Source: Planctomycetota bacterium (GTDB lineage: Bacteria > Planctomycetota > Planctomycetia > Gemmatales > Gemmataceae). From it: a stretch of 15,845 nucleotides of DNA. This document shows positions 1 through 7,015 of the stretch, piece after piece. Numbering within the stretch: the stretch's first letter is position 1; each line of letters begins with the position of its first letter. The DNA lies in the NCBI GenBank assembly GCA_018970845.1, contig JAGWVO010000037.1, forward strand, positions 1-15,845, written 5' to 3'. The notes beneath the pieces were generated by a model. That model saw only the letters and a program-made list of their open reading frames with translations. It was not told where the DNA came from and made no database searches. Both the position numbers and the translations under genes were made by a program.

Positions 1-1
1 C

Positions 2-646
2 CGCGATGGCTGCAACCACAGCCATTCCTTCAATTGCGGCCATGAGGGACCGACGGATGATCCCGCCGTGATCGCATTGAGGGCGCGCATGGCCCGCAAT
101 CTGATGGGCACATTGTTCCTGTCCCAGGGCGTTCCGATGATCCTTGCCGGGGATGAATTTCTCCGGACTCAGCAAGGCAACAACAATGCCTGGTGCCAGG
201 ACAATGAAATATCGTGGATCGATTGGTCGCTGGCCGATCGCCATGCCGATTTCCTGCGCTTCACCCGTCTCATCTCGGGCTTGCGCAAGCGAGTTCCGGC
301 CCTGAGGAGGCGTGAATTCCTCGAGGAGGGGGATGTTGTTTGGCATGGAAGCCTTCCCGGGCAGCCGGATTTCTCCCCTGAAAGCCAACTGCTGGCCTTC
401 GCGCTGGATGGAGCGCGAACGGGACGGGAGTCGGGGCCTGATCTTTTCGTTCTCGTTTGGGCGGGAATGCAGCCGATCACGGCGGTCATTCCGCCTTCCC
501 CGACCGGCCGGTTGTGGCGCAGGGTGGTGGATACGGGATTGCCTAGCCCCGAGGACATTGTCGATTTCGGAACCGGTCCCCATGTTGACGCAGGGGCCCA
601 GTATCGTGTTTGGGACCGCTCGCTCGTGGTACTGGCGACTGACTGA
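2..646 (+). CDS. glgX: Glycogen debranching enzyme GlgX, C-terminal part (5' truncated by window)
   Basis: This is the end of a GH13-family glycogen/isoamylase-type debranching enzyme, which hydrolyses alpha-1,6 branch linkages of glycogen or limit dextrin in the cytoplasm. The reading frame is open from base 2 and continues upstream of the window. The visible part begins with the conserved NCGHEGPTDDP segment, then SQGVPMILAGDEF (the end of the catalytic barrel), then the signature GNNNAWCQDNEISWIDW. About 130 residues of C-terminal beta-domain follow. All of these are characteristic of GlgX/TreX proteins. The catalytic Asp and Glu lie in the missing N-terminal part and cannot be checked. 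The gene converges on atpC, with 72 bp between the two stop codons. The family assignment is firm. Whether the enzyme acts on glycogen or works in a trehalose route cannot be told from this fragment. Confidence 0.93.
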   Translation, partial: RDGCNHSHSFNCGHEGPTDDPAVIALRARMARNLMGTLFLSQGVPMILAGDEFLRTQQGNNNAWCQDNEISWIDWSLADRHADFLRFTRLISGLRKRVPALRRREFLEEGDVVWHGSLPGQPDFSPESQLLAFALDGARTGRESGPDLFVLVWAGMQPITAVIPPSPTGRLWRRVVDTGLPSPEDIVDFGTGPHVDAGAQYRVWDRSLVVLATD

Positions 647-671
647 AATGAATTCTTTTCTTTGAGGATCG

Positions 672-711
672 CCCCGTCAGTTCGGGAACGGGGATTCGCT
701 TGGCGAAAGCG
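672..711. terminator. Pair of small hairpins between convergent glgX and atpC
   Basis: The 72-bp gap between the convergent glgX and atpC stop codons holds two inverted repeats. CCCCGT (672-677) pairs with ACGGGG (688-693), and CGCTT (697-701) pairs with AAGCG (707-711). Neither strand has a convincing T-tract directly after the stems. If this is the shared terminator, it is a weak intrinsic one or it works with Rho. The position supports a terminator more than the structure does. Confidence 0.35.
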
Positions 712-718
712 CGATAAT

Positions 719-1114
719 TCAGCGCGATCGGGCCACCTTGAGTTGGGCGCGGGCCTTGGAGATCGCGGCTTGGCGTTCTTCCATCGCGGCCGTGGAAATG
801 CCAGGAGCGGATGGCGCATCCAAGGCCTTCTGGGCAGCAGCCTGGTCGATTTGGGAAGGAGTCAAGGCGCGCGGAGTCAGTATCGTCACGGTATCGCGAA
901 CCACCTGCACGAATCCGCCATCGACGAACAGGCTTCGGGTCTTGGCGCCTGTCAGGCGAAGTTCCCCTGATCGCAGCTTGCCCATGAGCGGTTCCCTGCC
1001 GGGCAGGACCCCGGATTCGCCGTCAAAGAGCGGCATGACGATGGAGTCAGCCGATTCGTCGAGGACGGCGCATTCAGGTGTCACCACCACGCAGCGAAGT
1101 GTCTTTGCGGCCAT
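719..1114 (-). CDS. atpC: ATP synthase F1 epsilon subunit
   Basis: This is the epsilon subunit of the F1 central stalk. It couples rotation of gamma and the c-ring and can inhibit ATP hydrolysis. The 131-residue length is normal. The N-terminal beta-sandwich contains the typical DGESGVLPGREPLMGKLRSG segment (about residues 31-50, canonical form GxxGVLPGHxPL). The C-terminal part is Ala/Arg-rich and helical, as expected for the regulatory helical hairpin. The start is ATG, 25 bp after the atpD stop, with a modest GGGGA ribosome-binding motif about 10 nt upstream. It is the last gene of the atp operon, as usual. The C-terminal helices do not show an obvious ATP-binding motif, so control of hydrolysis by ATP cannot be predicted. 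Confidence 0.95.
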   Translation of the reverse strand: MAAKTLRCVVVTPECAVLDESADSIVMPLFDGESGVLPGREPLMGKLRSGELRLTGAKTRSLFVDGGFVQVVRDTVTILTPRALTPSQIDQAAAQKALDAPSAPGISTAAMEERQAAISKARAQLKVARSR

Positions 1115-1139
1115 GTTTCAAGTTCCCCGAGGCGGTTGC

Positions 1140-2588
1140 CTATTTGCCGGATGCCATGCGCTTGGCGTTCGCTTCGGCTTCCTCGATGCCGCCGACATAC
1201 ATGAACGCGCCTTCGGGCAGGTGGTCCCACTTGCCCTCGCAGAGTTCCTTGAAACTGCGGATGGTTTCCTTGAGGGGGGTTACCTTGCCTTCCTTGCCCG
1301 TGAACACCTCGGCGACGATGAACGGCTGGGAAAGGAACCGCTCGATGCGGCGGGCGCGGGCCACGACTTGCTTGTCCTCCTCGGACAACTCATCGACTCC
1401 AAGGATCGCGATGATATCTTGAAGCTCGCGGTAGCGCTGGAGGATTCGCTGGACATTGCGGGCCACGGCGTAGTGCTCGGCGCCGACGATGGCCGGATCG
1501 AGGACATTGCTGTAGCTGGAAAGCGGATCCACGGCGGGATAGATGCCCTTTTCGGAAATCCGACGCTCGAGGTAGATGAATGCGTCGAGGTGCTGGAAGG
1601 CGTTCGCCGGCGCCGGATCCGTCGGGTCGTCCGCGGGCACATAAACCGCCTGCACGGAGGTGATGGCACCCGTCTTCGTGCTCACGATGCGTTCCTGGAG
1701 TTCGCCCATCTCGGTGGCGAGCGTAGGCTGGTAACCCACGGCGCTGGGCATGCGCCCAAGGAGTGCCGACACTTCCGAGCCGGCCTGTGAGAACCTGAAG
1801 ATGTTGTCGACGAACAGCAGGGTTTCCTTGCCGGTATCCCGGAACCTCTCGGCCATGGTGAGGGCGGTCAAGGCGACGCGAAGACGGGCGCCGGGCGGTT
1901 CGTTCATCTGGCCGAAGACCATGGCGGTCTGGTCGATGACCGAGCGGCCGGTGGTGCCGATCTTGGTTTCCTGCATTTCCAACCAGAGGTCGTTTCCTTC
2001 ACGGGTGCGCTCGCCAACTCCCGCGAAAACGGAGTAGCCGCCGTGTTCACGGGCGATTCTGGCGATCAATTCCGTGAGGATGACCGTCTTGCCGAGGCCG
2101 GCGCCACCGAAGAGGCCGGCCTTGCCTCCACGGACAAGCGGGGTCAGCAGGTCGATCACCTTGATGCCGGTCTCGAACACCTCGGTCTTGGGGGTGATGT
2201 CGCTGAGGCTGGGGGGGGCCTTGTGGATGGCTCGGGTTTCGTTCCGAGAAACAGGACCCCGACCATCAATGGGGTCGCCAAGAAGGTTGAAAACACGCCC
2301 AAGGGTCGCCTCGCCCACGGGCACGGTCACGGGGGCTCCCGTGTCGATCACGGACATTCCACGCGCGAGGCCGTCGGTGCTGCCCAAGGCGACGCAGCGA
2401 ACGCGGGAACCGCCAAGTTGCTGCTGAACCTCTCCCGTCAGCCGGACCTTGACACCCTTGACCTCGGACTCGACATGGAGGGCGTTGTAAATCTCGGGAA
2501 GGTGGCCGCCCGCAAACTCGGCGTCGAATGTTGATCCGATCACCTGGACGATACGGCCCGTGTGGGTTGATTGGGCTGTGGCTGACAT
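1140..2588 (-). CDS. atpD: ATP synthase F1 beta subunit (catalytic)
   Basis: This is the catalytic beta subunit of F1, which makes ATP from ADP and phosphate on the cytoplasmic side. It has 482 residues, close to the usual 460-480. The P-loop is GGAGLGKT (residues 161-168; the usual form is GGAGVGKT). It is followed by GERTREGND (192-200), which carries the catalytic Glu. The Walker B region is LLFVDNIFRFSQAGSEVSALL, and the DELSEED lever motif is at 399-405. The stretch AFIYLERR (336-343) differs from the common ATTVLSR. I suspect this is lineage variation and not loss of function. The ATG has a clear AGGAG (2598-2602) 9 nt upstream. The gene lies 62 bp after atpG and 25 bp before atpC in the canonical order. 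Confidence 0.98.
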   Translation of the reverse strand: MSATAQSTHTGRIVQVIGSTFDAEFAGGHLPEIYNALHVESEVKGVKVRLTGEVQQQLGGSRVRCVALGSTDGLARGMSVIDTGAPVTVPVGEATLGRVFNLLGDPIDGRGPVSRNETRAIHKAPPSLSDITPKTEVFETGIKVIDLLTPLVRGGKAGLFGGAGLGKTVILTELIARIAREHGGYSVFAGVGERTREGNDLWLEMQETKIGTTGRSVIDQTAMVFGQMNEPPGARLRVALTALTMAERFRDTGKETLLFVDNIFRFSQAGSEVSALLGRMPSAVGYQPTLATEMGELQERIVSTKTGAITSVQAVYVPADDPTDPAPANAFQHLDAFIYLERRISEKGIYPAVDPLSSYSNVLDPAIVGAEHYAVARNVQRILQRYRELQDIIAILGVDELSEEDKQVVARARRIERFLSQPFIVAEVFTGKEGKVTPLKETIRSFKELCEGKWDHLPEGAFMYVGGIEEAEANAKRMASGK

Positions 2589-2650
2589 GGGTTCAAGCTC
2601 CTATCGTTGGTTTCCTGCGTGTTCCATTGGCGCGTTGGTTTCTTCGGGAA

Positions 2651-3532
2651 TCACTCCAAGGCGGCGGCGCCGCCGATAACCTCGGCGATTTCCTTGGTGA
2701 TTTGTGCCTGACGCGCCCTGTTGTACTGGCGGCTGATCGACTTGATCATGCCGTCGGCGTTTTCCGTCGCGGCTTTCATGGTGACCCGGCGCGCGATCTG
2801 TTCGCTGACCGCCGCGTCAAGGAAGCACTTGAAGAGGCGCTGCTTGAAGGAAGCGGGAAGGAGGTCATCGAGTATGGCCTGGGCGGATGGGGCGAACTCG
2901 TATTCAACCTGCTTGGCCCCGGGGGCACCAGCCTCATCTTTCCGGGGAATACCGCCCAAGGGGAGCAGGGTTTGCACCGATGCCGTCTGGCGGGCCGGGC
3001 TGATGAACTTCATGGAAGCCACTTCCACCCGGTCAACCTCGCCGGAGAGGAACATCTTGAGGTATTTGTCGGCAAGTTCCTCGACCTGATCGAAGCGTGG
3101 CTTGTCCTCGAATTGCGTGTAGGACTCATCGGCGGGGACCCGCTGGAACCGGAAGTAGGCGATGGCGCGCTTGCCGGATAGCTCAAGCCGGGTCTCCACG
3201 CCACCTTCACGGTTCTTGCGGAGCGAACCGTTGGCCTCGCGAAGGATCGAGGCGTTGTATCCGCCGCAAAGCCCGCGATTTGAGCAGACGACAAGAAGCA
3301 GGGATTTTTTCGGCTTAGGCCGATCCTCGAGAAGCGGATGGCTGGAAGAGGCGCCCGACGCTGCGAGATCCCGGGCGAGTTCCGCGATCTTGGCGGTGTA
3401 AGCCTGGGCTTCCTGAGCCCTGTCGAGCGCTTTCTTGAACCTCGCGGTGGCGATCAGTTCCATTGTCCGCGTGATCTTGCGGATGTTCCGGATCGCCTTG
3501 CGACGGCCGACGAGTTCGCGGGTCTTGGCCAT
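2651..3532 (-). CDS. atpG: ATP synthase F1 gamma subunit
   Basis: This is the gamma subunit, the rotating central shaft inside the alpha3beta3 head. It has 293 residues, the standard length. The N-terminal coiled-coil helix begins RKAIRNIRKITRTMELIATA, a family hallmark. The middle contains SNRGLCGGYNASI, the typical Rossmann-like core. The C-terminal helix ends with YNRARQAQITKEIAEVIGGAAAL, the conserved end that inserts into the head. The start is the ATG 27 bp after atpA. A GGAAG motif lies about 12 nt upstream, so the ribosome-binding site is weak. The 62-bp gap to atpD holds only the atpD ribosome-binding site as far as I can see. Confidence 0.97.
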   Translation of the reverse strand: MAKTRELVGRRKAIRNIRKITRTMELIATARFKKALDRAQEAQAYTAKIAELARDLAASGASSSHPLLEDRPKPKKSLLLVVCSNRGLCGGYNASILREANGSLRKNREGGVETRLELSGKRAIAYFRFQRVPADESYTQFEDKPRFDQVEELADKYLKMFLSGEVDRVEVASMKFISPARQTASVQTLLPLGGIPRKDEAGAPGAKQVEYEFAPSAQAILDDLLPASFKQRLFKCFLDAAVSEQIARRVTMKAATENADGMIKSISRQYNRARQAQITKEIAEVIGGAAALE

Positions 3533-3559
3533 GGCTTGGAGTCTTCCCCGTAATGACGA

Positions 3560-5260
3560 TCAGCCGCGGAACTGGAGAACGAATTGGCCGATGCTTTCCT
3601 CGATCTGCTTTTGCAGTTCGGGGGTAAGCTTCTTTTGCTTGGCCAAGTTGTCGCGAACCTCAGGCTTCTGCTCGCGCATGAACCGGAGGAACTGCTCCTC
3701 CCAGGCGCTCACCTTGGGGCGATCGACCTTGTCCAAGAAGCCCTTGGTCGCCGCGAAAATGATCAGGACCTGATCGACCGCCGCCACCGGTTGATAGGGC
3801 GGCTGCTTGAGGATCTCGACCATGCGGTAGCCGCGGTCAAGCTGGTTCTGGGTGGCCTTGTCGAGTTCGGTGCCGAGCTGGGCGAAAGCTTCCAGTTCCC
3901 TGAATGCCGCAAGGTCCAGCCGGATGCCGCCGGCCACCGACTTCATGGCCGGAATCTGGGCTTTGCCACCCACGCGGCTCACAGAGATGCCGACATCCAC
4001 GGCGGGCCGCTGACCAGCGTTGAAAAGGGAGCCTTGCAGGTAAATCTGGCCGTCGGTGATCGAGATCACATTGGTGGGAATATAGGCGGAGACTTCGCCT
4101 TCGAGGGTCTCGATGATCGGCAGCGCGGTGAGAGATCCACCCGAGGAAGGGATCTTGGCCAGCTTATGCCCTGGGAACTTGGGAAGGTCGTGCTTGAGGG
4201 CGTGCTCCTTGTCGAGCGGACCGACATAAACCTTGGCGGGCTCTCCGGATGATCGGGGCTTGCCCTCGCCGTTGTTCACGCCCCAGTCGGCGGTGACCTT
4301 CGACTCGTCGGCGCTGGCGGGGACGATCACGAACTTTTCGGCCAGCTTGGCGGAGCGTTCAAGGAGGCGGCTGTGGGCGTAGAAAATGTCTCCCGGGAAC
4401 GCCTCGCGGCCGGGAGGACGGCGCATGAGCAAGGAAAGCTGCCGGTAAGCCGCCGCCTGCTTGCTGAGGTCGTCATATACGCAGAGGGTGGCCCGGCCTT
4501 CCTGGTACATGAAATACTCGGCCATGGCGCAACCGGCATAAGGCGCCACATACTGCAACGGGGCTGGATCGGAGGACCCGGCCACGACAACGATCGAGTA
4601 GTCCATCGCCCCCTTGGCGCGGAGGGTTTCGACGAGCTTGGCGACCGTGGCCTCCTTCTGGCCGATGGCGACATAGACACAGATCATGTCGCCACCCTTT
4701 TGATTCAGGATGGCATCGATGGCGATCGTGGTCTTGCCGGTCTTCCTGTCGCCAATGATCAGCTCGCGCTGGCCGCGACCCACGGGGGTCATGGCGTCGA
4801 TCGCCTTGATCCCCGTCTGCATCGGCTCATCGACCGGCTGGCGATCGGCGACACCCGGAGCGATCGATTCAACAAGGCGGAAGGTGTTGGTGACGATGGG
4901 ACCCTTGCCATCGCGGGGGTTTCCCAGTGGATCGACAACCCGTCCCACCATGGCGGGGCCGACCGGAACTTGGAGCAGCGATCCGAGTGCCTTGACCTCG
5001 TCGCCTTCAGCAAGCGTCTTGTAGTCACCGAGGATGATGACACCCACGGAGCTTTCCTCGAGGTTGAAGGCGAGGCCTCGCACACCCGTGCGGGTGAACT
5101 CCACCATTTCGCCCGACATCACGGCGGTGAGGCCATGGACGCGGGCGATGCCATCGCCAACCTCAAGTACCCGGCCCACCTCTCGAACATCCGCCTGGCT
5201 GCGGTAGTTCTCGATTTCACCGGTCAGTACGGAAACGATCTCGTCCGCTTTGAATCGCAT
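3560..5260 (-). CDS. atpA: ATP synthase F1 alpha subunit with a ~60-residue insertion
   Basis: This is the alpha subunit of F1, which alternates with beta and carries the non-catalytic nucleotide sites. Motifs include the P-loop GDRKTGKT (170-177), VYVAIGQKEATVAKLVETL, HSRLLERSAKL (296-306), GGSLTALPIIETLEGEVSAY and VSRVGG with the arginine finger (about R429). The protein has 566 residues against the usual 500-515. The excess is an insertion of about 60 residues (roughly 307-372) between SAKL and GGSLTALP, where other alphas have a few residues. The flanking segments are intact and in frame, so this is not an assembly error. The ATG overlaps the end of atpH by 44 bp, which suggests translational coupling. 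GAGG lies 5 nt upstream of the start. Confidence 0.97.
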   Translation of the reverse strand: MRFKADEIVSVLTGEIENYRSQADVREVGRVLEVGDGIARVHGLTAVMSGEMVEFTRTGVRGLAFNLEESSVGVIILGDYKTLAEGDEVKALGSLLQVPVGPAMVGRVVDPLGNPRDGKGPIVTNTFRLVESIAPGVADRQPVDEPMQTGIKAIDAMTPVGRGQRELIIGDRKTGKTTIAIDAILNQKGGDMICVYVAIGQKEATVAKLVETLRAKGAMDYSIVVVAGSSDPAPLQYVAPYAGCAMAEYFMYQEGRATLCVYDDLSKQAAAYRQLSLLMRRPPGREAFPGDIFYAHSRLLERSAKLAEKFVIVPASADESKVTADWGVNNGEGKPRSSGEPAKVYVGPLDKEHALKHDLPKFPGHKLAKIPSSGGSLTALPIIETLEGEVSAYIPTNVISITDGQIYLQGSLFNAGQRPAVDVGISVSRVGGKAQIPAMKSVAGGIRLDLAAFRELEAFAQLGTELDKATQNQLDRGYRMVEILKQPPYQPVAAVDQVLIIFAATKGFLDKVDRPKVSAWEEQFLRFMREQKPEVRDNLAKQKKLTPELQKQIEESIGQFVLQFRG

Positions 5261-5864
5261 GGTTGCCTCGTTCCATCAGTTGTTCTTGAAGACGACGAAT
5301 CTGCCAGGAAAGGCTTCCGTCCCACACGCGGTCGCCCACGCGCACGACGAGCCCTCCGATCAGTTCGGGATCCACCGAGCCATGAAGCACGGGTTCCTTG
5401 CCAAGCGCGCCCCGCAGCACTTGTTCGAGCTCAGATCGGGCGGCCGGGTCGAGCGGGGTCGCGGAGCGAACATGCACCGCAATCCTGCCTTTCCTCTGGT
5501 CAACCAGCCTCTCGAAGGCCTTGGCGATGTGCGGCAGGAGGGAGAGCCTTCCATGGTCGTTGAGGACATGGAGGAAATTGATCACCGATTCGGATGACTT
5601 CCCTTGGAAAGACCGGTCGATGACTCCCGAAATGACATCCCGCGTCGCCAGCGGGTTGTCCACGAATGAGCCGAACGGATTGGCCGACCCTGGCACAAGC
5701 TCCAAAAGTCCTTTGAGTTCGGCGAGGGTTTCATCCAAGTCACCCTTGCGTGACGCGGCATCCAAAAGTGCCTGGGCGTAAATCCCGGAAAGCCTTTGTT
5801 CGGCCCCGCCGACATAGGACGGAGCCGCCTCGCCTTCCAAGCCTTTCGCTGCGGCTGTGCTCAT
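5217..5864 (-). CDS. atpH: ATP synthase F1 delta subunit
   Basis: This is the delta subunit, the clamp joining the top of the F1 head to the peripheral stalk (b subunits). The N-terminal helical domain (RLSGIYAQALLDAASRKG, then FVDNPLATRDVISGVIDRSF and VINFLHVLNDHGRLSLLPHI) and the C-terminal DPELIGGLVVRVGDRVWDGS motif are diagnostic of the OSCP/delta family. After the usual end (LRRLQEQL-like), about 20 extra residues run into the start of atpA in another frame. I chose the ATG at 5864, which follows GGGTGA at SD distance and gives a protein starting MSTAAAK. An in-frame GTG at 5876 would add four residues (MNES) and cannot be excluded. The atpF stop lies upstream at 5903, so the gap is 26-38 bp. 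Confidence 0.94.
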   Translation of the reverse strand: MSTAAAKGLEGEAAPSYVGGAEQRLSGIYAQALLDAASRKGDLDETLAELKGLLELVPGSANPFGSFVDNPLATRDVISGVIDRSFQGKSSESVINFLHVLNDHGRLSLLPHIAKAFERLVDQRKGRIAVHVRSATPLDPAARSELEQVLRGALGKEPVLHGSVDPELIGGLVVRVGDRVWDGSLSWQIRRLQEQLMERGNHAIQSGRDRFRTDR

Positions 5865-5902
5865 GGATTCGTTCACCCGTCTCGTTTTCGCTTGTTACAA
5901 GG

Positions 5903-6562
5903 TCAGTTGGCGCTGAAGCTGCCCGTTTGAGACTTCAATTCATCCACCGCCCTTTTCTGGATGGAAGCCTGCAAATCTGGGGTGAGTTGTTCTCGAAGCG
6001 CTTTCCTTGCGACCTCAACGGCCAAGGTCGCGGCCTTGTGCATGATTTCCTGAAGGGCCTGGTCGGTGGCGCTGCGCATTTCGCGCTGCATCCGCTCGCG
6101 CTCGGCGGCAATTTCTTCCTTGGTGTCGGAAACCATTCGCTCACGGAGGGCCTGACCATCCCTGCGGGCCTCGTCAAGAATTTGTCGAGCCTGATCGGAA
6201 GCCTCCCTAAGCCTGGCCTCAAATTGGGCTTGGGCGCGGGCGGCCTCCTCACGGGCCTTGTGGGCCGATTCGACGCCTTCGCGGATGAGGTTTTCACGGT
6301 CATCCAAGGCCTTGGCAATTTTCGGCCAAGCCGTGGACCAGAGCGTGCCAACGAGGAGACCGAAAACCACAAAGGACCAGACAAAAGTGTCGGTCGACCA
6401 GCCAAACGGGTCATATCCGCCTTGGTGGGCCGGGGCCGGACCTTCATGCGCTGAATGGGCATGGCCTTCAGGAGCCTTGTCAGCCGCCTTGGCGACCACT
6501 TCCTCGGCCCGGGTACCCAAGCACAGGGCGGCTATCAGCATCAGGCACATTAAACGGATCAT
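5903..6562 (-). CDS. atpF: ATP synthase Fo b subunit with signal-like leader and His-rich linker
   Basis: This is the b subunit, the membrane-anchored peripheral stalk that holds F1 against rotation. Residues 1-18 look like a signal peptide (hydrophobic core MCLMLIAALCLG, possible cleavage after TRA). Then comes a linker with four His (H34, H36, H39, H46), the transmembrane anchor (about 58-76, FVWSFVVFGLLVGTLW), and a long charged coiled coil to the end. The family core is about 156-170 residues, so the 219-residue length is due to the N-terminal addition. A leader would place the linker outside the cytoplasm, which is consistent with the N-out orientation of b. The gene lies 43 bp after atpE. 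The ribosome-binding site is weak (GGA about 8 nt upstream). Confidence 0.95.
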   Translation of the reverse strand: MIRLMCLMLIAALCLGTRAEEVVAKAADKAPEGHAHSAHEGPAPAHQGGYDPFGWSTDTFVWSFVVFGLLVGTLWSTAWPKIAKALDDRENLIREGVESAHKAREEAARAQAQFEARLREASDQARQILDEARRDGQALRERMVSDTKEEIAAERERMQREMRSATDQALQEIMHKAATLAVEVARKALREQLTPDLQASIQKRAVDELKSQTGSFSAN

Positions 6563-6605
6563 GGTGTCATTCCAGCCCGGCAGTAGCGGATCCCCGAGTC
6601 AGATT

Positions 6606-6899
6606 TCAGGAGGCGAAGATCGCCAGGATGATGGCGACCAGCGCCGCGCCTTCGAGCATGGCCGCCACGATCAGGCCGCCCGTTTGAACCGTGCTGCTGA
6701 TTTCCGGCTGGCGAGCCATTGATTCGGTCATGCCCTTGCCGATGAAGCCCAGACCAATTCCGGCGCCGATCACGACCAAGCCGATACCCAAAGCCTTTCC
6801 GAAGGTCTTCATTCCGTCTTCCGGAGCCGCGGTGGCCATGGTTGTGGCAACGGCAGCAACGGCGAGTGAAAGGGCGGCGGTCTTAACAAACTTCATCAT
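6606..6899 (-). CDS. atpE: ATP synthase Fo c subunit with N-terminal leader
   Basis: This is the proteolipid c subunit, which forms the ion-carrying rotor ring. The mature part has two helices: ALGIGLVVIGAGIGLGFIGKG, a polar loop ESMARQPE (canonical RQP), and GGLIVAAMLEGAALVAIILAI with the ion-binding Glu. The Na+-type ligands (Gln in helix 1, Glu-Ser/Thr in helix 2) are replaced by Leu and Glu-Gly, so proton coupling is predicted. About 25 extra N-terminal residues form a signal-like leader with a possible cleavage after ATA. The frame has TTG-GTG-ATG-ATG in a row. The AAGGAG at 6909-6914 best fits the ATG at 6899 (spacing 9), giving 97 residues. A 116-nt gap precedes it after atpB. Confidence 0.95.
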   Translation of the reverse strand: MMKFVKTAALSLAVAAVATTMATAAPEDGMKTFGKALGIGLVVIGAGIGLGFIGKGMTESMARQPEISSTVQTGGLIVAAMLEGAALVAIILAIFAS

Positions 6900-6908
6900 C
6901 ACCAAAAA

Positions 6909-6914
6909 CTCCTT
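6909..6914 (-). promoter_or_regulatory. Strong ribosome-binding site that decides the atpE start
   Basis: On the minus strand this reads AAGGAG, one of the best SD matches in the operon. It lies 3 nt before an in-frame TTG (6905), 6 before a GTG (6902) and 9 before the ATG at 6899. The spacing favours the ATG. A strong site fits the need for about ten c subunits per complex. Confidence 0.65.
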
Positions 6915-7015
6915 GGGAAAACCAGAAAATGCCCGAACCTCGATGGATTCTTCAATTAATGATTACGAATTGGCTTTGGATCGGCAACTCAAGCCAACAA
7001 GTTTCATTTCATCAG

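Noticed and set aside
738..1790. 350-codon open frame on the plus strand opposite atpC and atpD
   Set aside because: It runs antisense to two highly conserved ATP synthase genes and has no recognisable family. Long antisense frames are expected in GC-rich coding DNA.
4145..4342. Frameshift or assembly error as the cause of the alpha insertion
   Set aside because: The frame is open and in phase on both sides and the inserted residues look like ordinary protein sequence.
4373..5563. 396-codon open frame on the plus strand opposite atpA and atpH
   Set aside because: Same reason: a shadow of conserved genes on the other strand, with His/Asp/Gly-rich composition typical of antisense reading.
6606..6899. 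Na+-coupled c subunit
   Set aside because: The Gln of helix 1 and the Ser/Thr after the Glu in helix 2 are missing (Leu and Gly instead).
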